A stretch of DNA of 7,394 nt from Hyphomonadaceae bacterium (lineage in GTDB: Bacteria; Pseudomonadota; Alphaproteobacteria; Caulobacterales; Aquidulcibacteraceae), in the NCBI GenBank assembly GCA_025458365.1, contig JALOSP010000058.1, forward strand, positions 1 through 7,394, written 5' to 3'. Of this stretch, positions 1 through 5,463 are shown one piece after another. Numbering within the stretch: position 1 is the stretch's first letter; each line of letters opens with the position of its first letter. The notes below the pieces were generated by a model, which was not told the DNA's origin, did no database searches, and saw nothing but the letters and a program-made list of their open reading frames with translations. The position numbers were made by a program, and so were the translations under genes.

Positions 1-24
1 CTGCCCTGCGCCAGAAGCCGATCC

Positions 25-1476
25 ATGACCAGCCTTGACCCCGATCTGTGCTATGCCGCACTGACCGCCCGTGACCGGCGCCATGACGGGCGGTTTTTTG
101 TGGGCGTGCGAACCACGGGCATCTATTGCCGCCCGGTGTGCCCGGCCCGCACGCCCAAGCGCGAGAACATCACCTTCTACCCAAGTGCCGCTGCCGCCCA
201 GTCGGCAGGTTTGCGGCCTTGCCTGCGGTGCAGGCCGGAGACAGCACCAGGCACCCCAGCCTGGGCGGGCACCGGCGCCGCGGTGCGTCGGGCCATGCGG
301 CTGATCGATGAAGGTGCGCTCGATCACGGCAGCGTGGACATGCTGGCAGGCAGGCTGGGGCTGGGTGCGCGCCAGCTAGGCCGCCTGTTCCAGCAGCATC
401 TGGGCGCAAGCCCGGTGGCGGTGGCCCAGACCCGGCGCCTGTTGATCGCCAAGCACCTGCTGCACGAAACCGACCTGCCGGTGACAGACATCGCGTTTGC
501 AGCCGGGTTCGGCTCGTTGCGCCGGTTCAACGAGCTGTTTGCCAGTGTGTTTGCCCAGCCGCCCCGGGTACTGCGCGCCGCCATGCAGGCCGACCGGCCC
601 GCCCACGGCGGCACGATCACGCTGAACCTCACGGTGCGCCCGCCTTACGACTGGGCTGCGATGCTGGCTTTCTGGCGGCTGCGGGCGATTGCAGGTGTGG
701 AAGCGGTGGACGCCGACAGCTACCAGCGCACGTTTTGCGTCCATGGCGTCATGGGGCGCCTTACGGTCTCACGCGCCTCGGATGCCGCCTTGCGTCTGAC
801 CGTCGAAACATCGACCCTGTCTGTCCTGCCTGCGCTGATTGCCCGGATCCGACGCCAGTTTGATTGCGATGCCGACCCGCTGGCGATTGCCGCCAGCCTG
901 AACCGTGACCCGATGCTGGCAGCACTGGTCGAGGCCCGGCCGGGCTTGCGGGTGCCCGGTGCATTCGATCCGTTTGAAACCGGTCTGCGCGCCATTCTGG
1001 GCCAACAGGTGACCGTGGGCGCAGCCGTTGGCCTGTTTGGCCAACTCGTGGGCCTGTGTGCGGGCGATACGACAGCCCCGCCCGCGCTGAGCCGTTCCTC
1101 ACCAGACGCGGCAACAGTCGCAGCAGCTGACCTCTCGGGGATGAAAATGCCCCGCGCCCGGATTGCAGCCTTGCAGGGCTTCGCGCGGCTGTGCGCCGAC
1201 ACGCCCGATCTGCTGGATGGCGAGCCTGACACCGTCCGTGCCCGGCTGGTGGCACTGCCCGGCATCGGGCCGTGGACTGCAGACTATATCGCCGTGCGTG
1301 CCCTGGGCGATCCCGACGGCTTTGCGTCTGGCGACGTGGCCTTGCAACGGGTGCTGGCTGATGGCGATGGCAACCGGCCCGATGCGGCGGCGCTGGAGGC
1401 CCGCTCGCAAGCCTGGCGGCCCTGGCGGGCCTATGCGGCCCAGTATTTGTGGACGCTCGATGCGCTTGCCGTTTGA
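25..1476 (+). CDS. alkA: Ada-type sensor / AraC-HTH / AlkA 3-methyladenine DNA glycosylase fusion
   Basis: Predicted alkylation-repair protein of 483 residues that excises alkylated bases such as 3-methyladenine. Three modules are visible. Residues about 5-72 are an Ada zinc domain with C35, C39, C66 and C69, in the context GIYCRPVC...RPCLRC; by comparison with E. coli Ada, C35 would accept methyl groups from phosphotriesters. Residues about 85-185 are an AraC-type double helix-turn-helix (AGFGSLRRFNELF). Residues about 198-483 are AlkA: an AlkA_N-like region, then FETGLRAILGQQV (317-329), the helix-hairpin-helix LPGIGPWTADY (411-421) and the likely catalytic aspartate D437 in SGDVALQ. The C-terminal O6-methylguanine methyltransferase domain of Ada is absent. 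The ATG at 25 gives the family-typical beginning LDPDLCYAAL, but the upstream ribosome binding site is weak. Inferred: the Ada/AraC half acts as a methylation-switched activator, perhaps of its own gene. Such fusions are known in other bacteria. The gene converges with the lipoprotein gene, 11 bases away. Confidence 0.95.
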   Translation: MTSLDPDLCYAALTARDRRHDGRFFVGVRTTGIYCRPVCPARTPKRENITFYPSAAAAQSAGLRPCLRCRPETAPGTPAWAGTGAAVRRAMRLIDEGALDHGSVDMLAGRLGLGARQLGRLFQQHLGASPVAVAQTRRLLIAKHLLHETDLPVTDIAFAAGFGSLRRFNELFASVFAQPPRVLRAAMQADRPAHGGTITLNLTVRPPYDWAAMLAFWRLRAIAGVEAVDADSYQRTFCVHGVMGRLTVSRASDAALRLTVETSTLSVLPALIARIRRQFDCDADPLAIAASLNRDPMLAALVEARPGLRVPGAFDPFETGLRAILGQQVTVGAAVGLFGQLVGLCAGDTTAPPALSRSSPDAATVAAADLSGMKMPRARIAALQGFARLCADTPDLLDGEPDTVRARLVALPGIGPWTADYIAVRALGDPDGFASGDVALQRVLADGDGNRPDAAALEARSQAWRPWRAYAAQYLWTLDALAV

Positions 1477-1487
1477 GCCGTCTGGTC

Positions 1488-1862
1488 TCAGCCCTTTTCA
1501 CACACGACGATCACCTGCGCGCCCTCGGGGCGCCACGGCTTGATCCGGGCAATCGTCATCTCGGTACAGTCACCGCGCGGCACCTCTCGCAGGCAGGCGC
1601 GCTCAGCTGGCGCGCCGGGGTCCGGCTGGCAGTCATAGCCCTCGCCAGCCAGGGCTTTTTCGATGGCCTCGGTGTCAGCGCCGGTTCCAAACCGGGTGGC
1701 CAGTTGCTTGCGCAGCGCCTCGGTCGCGGCCTTGTCAGTGTCGAACAGGGCGTCGGTCGCATCCTTCAGCGCCTGCTCCTCATCGGCCTGCCGGTTGCCA
1801 CAACCGCTCGCAAGGCCCGTTGCCAATGCGAGCGTGATCGCAAGCCCTGCACGCACGCTCAT
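1488..1862 (-). CDS. small cysteine-containing lipoprotein, function unknown
   Basis: A 124-residue protein I do not recognise as a named family. Its N-terminus is a lipoprotein signal: R4, a hydrophobic stretch (about 5-18) and a lipobox-like LASGC with lipidation cysteine C21. The box is slightly non-canonical because leucine sits at -4 rather than -3. Residues about 23-72 are charged and probably helical (DEEQALKDATDALFDTDKA). The C-terminal part has four further cysteines, C78, C90, C99 and C121, which could form two disulfides in the periplasm. The final segment, TIARIKPWRPEGAQVIVVCEKG, looks like a beta-rich end. Its ATG overlaps the cysS stop codon as ATGA, so it is probably translated by coupling to cysS on one transcript. 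The leader has only a weak GGGTGG-type ribosome binding site, which agrees with coupling. It is clearly a gene by its signal peptide and tight packing, but its role is unknown. Confidence 0.85.
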   Translation of the reverse strand: MSVRAGLAITLALATGLASGCGNRQADEEQALKDATDALFDTDKAATEALRKQLATRFGTGADTEAIEKALAGEGYDCQPDPGAPAERACLREVPRGDCTEMTIARIKPWRPEGAQVIVVCEKG

Positions 1863-3244
1863 GCCACCCGCCGCCAGCTGGCGCCGTCGCGCGTATCGGT
1901 GACTTCGATGCCGCGGGCAGCCAGTTCGTCACGCAGCCGGTCGGCCTCGTCCCAATTGCGCGCCGCGCGGGCGGCGGTGCGCGCAGCCACCAGCGCATCG
2001 ATCTCGGCTGTTTCGCCCTCGGCCCCGTCTCGGGTGGCCCCCAACCATTCGGCAGGATCCTGCCCCAGGATACCAAGCAGACTGCCGGCGCCCAGCAATG
2101 CTGCCTTCGCGGCAGACTTCTCGCCATCGGTGTCTGCGGTGTTCACCGCCCTTGCCAGCCCTGACAGCTCGGCCAGTGCCTTGGGCGTGTTCAGATCATC
2201 GGCCAGCGCATCGAGCACCACCTGCGGGATCACCGGCTCAGCTGCCACATCGCTCACCGACGCCAGCGCCCGATACAGCCGGTCGAGCGTCTTGCGCGAC
2301 TGCTCCAACAGGTCATCGGTCCAGTCGAGCGGCGCACGATAATGCGCCGACAGCAGGGCCAGCCGCAGAACTTCGCCGGGATAATGGGCCACCAATTCAT
2401 GCACCAGCGCCACATTGCCCAAGGACTTCGACATTTTCTCGGCATCCATGGTCAGGAAGCCATTGTGCATCCAGACCCGGGCGAGCGGTGCACCGTGATG
2501 GGTGCAGGTCGATTGGGCGATTTCGTTCTCGTGGTGCGGGAAGATCAGGTCGTGGCCGCCGCCATGGATGTCGATGGTCTCGCCCAATTGTGCCGCAATC
2601 ATCGCCGAGCACTCGATATGCCAGCCCGGACGGCCCGCGCCGAATGGGGCCTCCCATTGCGGCTCGCCCGGCTTGGCCGCTTTCCACAAGGCAAAATCGG
2701 CGGGATGCTTCTTGGTCTCGTCCACCGCGATCCGCGCACCTGCCTCGTTATCTTCAAGGTTGCGGCCTGACAGTTTGCCGTAGTCCGGCATAGACGGCAC
2801 GTGGAAATAGACCCCGTCAGCGGTGGTGTAAGCGTGGCCGAGCTCGATCAGACGGGCCACCATGGTGATGATGTCGCCCATGTGGCCGGTGACGGTGGGT
2901 TCCAGTGTCGGGGGTAGCGCACCCAGCATGGCCATATCGGCCCGGTACTGATCGGCAAAGCGGGTCGTGATCACGCCGATACTGGTTCCCGCAGCAGCGG
3001 CGGCGGCGTTGATCTTGTCATCCACGTCGGTGATGTTGCGGGCGTAGATCACGTGCTGCTCGCCGTAGACCGACCGCAAAAGCCGGAACAAGCTGTCAAA
3101 CACGACCACAGGGCGGGCATTGCCGATATGGGCATAATTGTAGACCGTCGGTCCGCACACATACATTGTCACGCGGGACGGGTCGGCAGGCACAAAAGCG
3201 GCCTTTCCTCGCGACAGAGTATTGTAAAGCCGGATGTCAGTCAT
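1859..3244 (-). CDS. cysS: cysteinyl-tRNA synthetase
   Basis: Class Ia aminoacyl-tRNA synthetase that joins cysteine to tRNA(Cys) in the cytosol using ATP. With the ATG at 3244 it has 461 residues, the usual length for the family. Visible landmarks are the zinc ligands C30 ([10 protein letters not shown]), C212 (WHIECSAM), H237 and E241 (FPHHENE), the HIGN version of the HIGH motif at 39-42, and KMSKS at 270-274. The anticodon-binding part ends in [25 protein letters not shown]. The start at 3244 is chosen because the protein then begins [12 protein letters not shown], like relatives, and because AAGGGA precedes it with about 7 bases of spacing; the adjacent ATG at 3247 is also possible. The frame stays open to a TTG at 3310, which would add 22 unconserved-looking residues. 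The gene is transcribed away from folE and is followed with a 4-base overlap by the lipoprotein gene. Confidence 0.97.
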   Translation of the reverse strand: MTDIRLYNTLSRGKAAFVPADPSRVTMYVCGPTVYNYAHIGNARPVVVFDSLFRLLRSVYGEQHVIYARNITDVDDKINAAAAAAGTSIGVITTRFADQYRADMAMLGALPPTLEPTVTGHMGDIITMVARLIELGHAYTTADGVYFHVPSMPDYGKLSGRNLEDNEAGARIAVDETKKHPADFALWKAAKPGEPQWEAPFGAGRPGWHIECSAMIAAQLGETIDIHGGGHDLIFPHHENEIAQSTCTHHGAPLARVWMHNGFLTMDAEKMSKSLGNVALVHELVAHYPGEVLRLALLSAHYRAPLDWTDDLLEQSRKTLDRLYRALASVSDVAAEPVIPQVVLDALADDLNTPKALAELSGLARAVNTADTDGEKSAAKAALLGAGSLLGILGQDPAEWLGATRDGAEGETAEIDALVAARTAARAARNWDEADRLRDELAARGIEVTDTRDGASWRRVA

Positions 3245-3300
3245 CATGTGATCCCTTGTCGCGATGGCGACGTAAAATGGACAGAAGCCAAGCACACGGT

Positions 3301-3329
3301 TTGACTTCAATCACCTCCCGACGCCTAAT
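3301..3329 (+). promoter_or_regulatory. candidate sigma-70-type promoter for folE
   Basis: TTGACT at 3301-3306 matches the -35 consensus at five of six bases. After exactly 17 bases comes CCTAAT at 3324-3329, which matches TATAAT at four of six. Transcription from here would begin near 3336 and give folE a leader of about 110 bases, containing the ribosome-binding-site hairpin. The call rests on motif matching only; -10 elements are poorly conserved in this group of bacteria. Confidence 0.35.
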
Positions 3330-3381
3330 GCGCGTCAACCGGGCGGGCGGGCAAGTCAAAAAGCCTGCGCAGTCCGGCACG

Positions 3382-3390
3382 ATTATCACA
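3382..3390 (-). promoter_or_regulatory. candidate extended -10 element for cysS
   Basis: Read on the minus strand this is TGTGATAAT, which fits an extended -10 (TG, one base, then GATAAT with five of six bases matching TATAAT). No good -35 box lies 16-18 bases upstream, which extended -10 promoters can tolerate. It would give the cysS-lipoprotein transcript a leader of about 130 bases. This is a motif match only. Confidence 0.25.
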
Positions 3391-3428
3391 GGGCGGGCGT
3401 TAAGTCCGGGTTTCCGGCTCGACCCTCG

Positions 3429-3445
3429 TCCCCTCAAACAGGGGA
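3429..3445 (+). promoter_or_regulatory. hairpin enclosing the folE ribosome binding site
   Basis: TCCCCT (3429-3434) can pair with AGGGGA (3440-3445) around the five-base loop CAAAC, giving a perfect 6-bp stem. The right arm is the only Shine-Dalgarno-like purine run ahead of folE, and the stem ends two bases before the ATG at 3448. Folding would therefore hide the ribosome binding site. A regulatory role is inferred; a chance pairing in GC-rich DNA is possible. Confidence 0.4.
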
Positions 3446-3447
3446 AC

Positions 3448-4071
3448 ATGAACATGGATGCGATCACCGACAAGGCGCTGCTGCGCGCGCCGGCCGAACT
3501 TGTGCGGCCGAGCATGGAAGAAGCCATGGACGCGGTGCGCACGCTGCTGCGCTGGGCGGGTGACGATCCTGCGCGCGAAGGTCTGATCGACACGCCAAAA
3601 CGGGTGGCCAAAGCCTATCGCGAGTTTTTTGCCGGTTACGAGATGGACCCGGTGGCCGAACTCTCACGCACGTTCGAGGATGTGCAGGGCTATGACGACA
3701 TCGTCATGCTGCGTGACATCGACGTGGAAAGCCACTGCGAGCATCACATGGTGCCGATCCTGGGCAAGGCGCATGTGGCCTACATGCCGACCAACCGGGT
3801 TGTCGGGATCTCCAAGATCGCCCGCGTGGTGGAGATTTTCGGCAAGCGCCTGCAGACCCAGGAAACCATGACCGCCCAGGTCGCAGACTGCATCACCGAG
3901 GCCCTGCGTCCGGCCGGTGTGGCTGTGCTGATCGATGCCAAGCACCAATGCATGACCACGCGTGGCGTGCATCACAAGAATGTCGCCACGATCACCACCC
4001 AGTTCACCGGCGTCTTCAAGACCGACCGCGAACTGAAGGACCGGTTCCTGAGGCTGGCAGGCTACAACTGA
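3448..4071 (+). CDS. folE: GTP cyclohydrolase I
   Basis: Cytosolic enzyme converting GTP to 7,8-dihydroneopterin triphosphate, the first step of tetrahydrofolate synthesis and, in many bacteria, of queuosine synthesis. Counting from the ATG at 3448 it has 207 residues, a normal length. The zinc ligands are C97 and H100 in SHCEHH and C168 in [11 protein letters not shown]99 and H166 correspond to catalytic histidines of the E. coli enzyme. Other family signatures are [13 protein letters not shown] (45-57), [16 protein letters not shown] (116-131) and the C-terminal RFLRLAGYN. It is the canonical zinc type (FolE1), not FolE2. A second ATG at 3454 is an equally good start: the GGGG run lies 9 bases before it, against 3 bases for the first, although the AGG at 3440-3442 is 5 bases from the first. 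The gene stands alone, divergent from cysS and followed by a strong inverted repeat, so it is probably monocistronic. Confidence 0.97.
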   Translation: MNMDAITDKALLRAPAELVRPSMEEAMDAVRTLLRWAGDDPAREGLIDTPKRVAKAYREFFAGYEMDPVAELSRTFEDVQGYDDIVMLRDIDVESHCEHHMVPILGKAHVAYMPTNRVVGISKIARVVEIFGKRLQTQETMTAQVADCITEALRPAGVAVLIDAKHQCMTTRGVHHKNVATITTQFTGVFKTDRELKDRFLRLAGYN

Positions 4072-4078
4072 ACCACCA

Positions 4079-4115
4079 GCGGTCATGGCAGCCAATCTGG
4101 GCCTGCCATGACCGC
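4079..4115 (+). terminator. perfect 13-bp inverted repeat after folE, probable terminator
   Basis: The arms GCGGTCATGGCAG (4079-4091) and CTGCCATGACCGC (4103-4115) are exact reverse complements around an 11-base loop. The left arm starts 7 bases after the folE stop, a typical place for a transcript end. The following bases (AAGCTCTTCATT) hold only a weak T-rich stretch, so it is not a textbook intrinsic terminator. It could instead stabilise the mRNA 3' end, or be a copy of a dispersed palindromic repeat. Confidence 0.55.
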
Positions 4116-4334
4116 AAGCTCTTCATTCGAGGAATTGCCCCCGGATGGGGCCCTGCCCCGGGCCTGCTGGTCTTGGCGGCTGTATCTGGCGGTCATCGTG
4201 GCAAGACTGCAACTGTCGGCGCAAATCGCGAGCGACCATCACGATTGACTTGCCTTCTCCGACCTCGTGGTGTGGACAGCCTATTCGACGAAAAAGGCGC
4301 AGTGTCAGAAGGGCACAAGCGCTGAACAGGTGAG
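4116..4334. other. intergenic stretch between folE and the DUF2939 gene
   Basis: No convincing gene lies here. The left part is very GC-rich and can form a small hairpin, GGGGC (4147-4151) with GCCCC (4155-4159) around a 3-base loop. TTGACT at 4245-4250 resembles a -35 box and may be part of the promoter of the DUF2939 gene, but no good -10 hexamer lies 16-18 bases further on. A 46-codon open frame (ATG 4108 to TGA 4246-4248) crosses the left part and is discussed among the findings. The bases just before the next gene (CAGGTGAG) provide its ribosome binding site. Confidence 0.4.
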
Positions 4335-4337
4335 ATG

Positions 4338-4949
4338 ATGGCCGTCAAAGGCGGATTGATTGCGGGTGTGGGGTTGGCTTTGGTGGTGACGGCCGGAGCG
4401 GGCTGGTGGTTCGGGGCACCGCTCTACACACTGAACGCGATGCAGACAGCGCTCGAACAGCGCGATGCCAGCAAGCTTTCGCAATTCGTGGACTATCCGG
4501 CGCTGCGGGAAGACCTGCGTGGCGACATCCGCGACACTTTCGAGGACCGCTTTGGTGGCAGCGACACGGGCATCCTCGGTGGTGCAGGCCTGCTGGCGAT
4601 GGCAATGGTCGATCCAGTTGTTGACCAGATGATCAGCCCGGAGGGCATGGCCGCGATGATGGGCCTCGCGGGGTCTGACGCAGCCGCTGTTGGTGGCATT
4701 GCGATCACAACCACCACGGCGGAAGGATCAGGCTCGGTGGATGACGGGGTGTCGTTTTCAATCGAACGACAGGGGCTCGACACGCTGCGGGTCAGGCCAG
4801 ATGGCCACGAGGCGACCTTTGCACTGGTGTTCAGCCGTCGCGGGCTGGGCTGGAAGCTGACCGGCATCGATGTGGGCCCGCCCAATAGCCCGACCCCTGC
4901 GGCAGGGGGATCGAGCGAGGCGGGCGCGACCAGCGAAGCCAGTCGCTAA
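4338..4949 (+). CDS. DUF2939-family membrane-anchored protein
   Basis: About 203 residues. An N-terminal hydrophobic segment (about residues 5-26, GLIAGVGLALVVTAGAGWWFG) is a likely membrane anchor or uncleaved signal, placing the rest outside the cytoplasmic membrane. It is followed by the pattern YTLNAMQTALEQRDASKLSQFVDYPALREDLRGDI, characteristic of DUF2939 proteins. A glycine/alanine/methionine-rich middle comes next, then a beta-rich end (FALVFSRRGLGWKLTGIDV) and a low-complexity Pro/Gly/Ser/Ala tail. The function of the family is not known. The ATG at 4335 immediately precedes the chosen one; 4338 is preferred because AGG then lies 7 bases upstream. It follows folE after 263 bases and probably has its own promoter. 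It converges with the DUF1801 gene, with only 15 bases between the stops. An inverted repeat at 4894-4908 (CCCCTG/CAGGGG) lies in the tail-coding region. Confidence 0.88.
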   Translation: MAVKGGLIAGVGLALVVTAGAGWWFGAPLYTLNAMQTALEQRDASKLSQFVDYPALREDLRGDIRDTFEDRFGGSDTGILGGAGLLAMAMVDPVVDQMISPEGMAAMMGLAGSDAAAVGGIAITTTTAEGSGSVDDGVSFSIERQGLDTLRVRPDGHEATFALVFSRRGLGWKLTGIDVGPPNSPTPAAGGSSEAGATSEASR

Positions 4950-4964
4950 GACACGCGATGACCG

Positions 4965-5399
4965 TCAGGCAGGGTGCACCGTGTACCGCTTCTGCATGTC
5001 GGCGAACCCCGACGCGATCAGTTCCTCCAGGACTGCAATGTCAATCTTCGACAGGTCCTTGAGATAGAGGCAGGATTTGCCGATCCGGTGCGGACCGAGC
5101 CGGGTCAGCAGATCTTCCAGCCCGTCGTAACCGGGCAGGTTGTAGATCACCATTTCAGCCTTGCGCGGTGCAAAGCCGGCAGCCATCATCGAGCCGGAAT
5201 GGCCACTGTCATAGACATAGTCATACCGGCCAAACCCGATCATCGAGGACCCCCAGACCTTGGGCCCCAGCCCGGTGATCCGGCGGTAGAGTGACAGCAG
5301 TGCAAGTCCGTCCCGCTGCCGCACGGGGTGATCGACCTTCGCGATCAGGTCATCGGGCGAGACGTCCGACGGTTTGGTTTTCAGCCCTGCTCTGGCCAT
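4965..5399 (-). CDS. DUF1801 domain protein (YdhG-like fold)
   Basis: A 144-residue protein with no signal or membrane segment, so probably cytosolic. It carries the DUF1801 pattern: PKVWGSSMIGFGRYDYVYDSGHSG (46-69), then AAGFAPRKAEMVIYNL (73-88), then LGPHRIGKSCLYLKDLSKID (101-120), and a helical end with VLEELIASGFADMQKRY. Members of this family are small single-domain proteins without an established biochemical role, so no function is assigned. The ATG at 5399 has a good ribosome binding site, GGAG, 8 bases upstream on the minus strand. It lies 64 bases downstream of secA on the same strand with no clear terminator between them, so cotranscription is possible but not shown. The link to secA is probably positional only. 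Confidence 0.9.
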   Translation of the reverse strand: MARAGLKTKPSDVSPDDLIAKVDHPVRQRDGLALLSLYRRITGLGPKVWGSSMIGFGRYDYVYDSGHSGSMMAAGFAPRKAEMVIYNLPGYDGLEDLLTRLGPHRIGKSCLYLKDLSKIDIAVLEELIASGFADMQKRYTVHPA

Positions 5400-5463
5400 G
5401 GGTGCGGCTCCGGTTGGGCTGTCAGTGTCGCCTCAGAGCCCGGGCCTGGCAAGACCGGATCCT

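Noticed and set aside
1..38. Possible end of an upstream + strand gene overlapping alkA: ALRQKPIHDQP then TGA at 36-38, or a different frame ending in TGA at 26-28 (ATGA overlap).
   Set aside because: Only 8-11 codons are visible in either frame. The first has G/C-rich third positions like a coding end, but this is too little to call a gene.
720..1501. Long minus-strand open frames (up to 246 codons) opposite alkA.
   Set aside because: They are antisense to a well-supported gene and give low-complexity Arg/Ala/Pro-rich proteins.
3245..3447. T-box or THF riboswitch between cysS and folE.
   Set aside because: No conserved T-box sequence or THF riboswitch core is visible, and both are mainly found in Gram-positive bacteria.
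4145..4333. 62-codon frame between folE and the DUF2939 gene.
   Set aside because: The protein is rich in Arg, Cys, Ser and Pro with no domain or good ribosome binding site, typical of a chance frame in GC-rich DNA.
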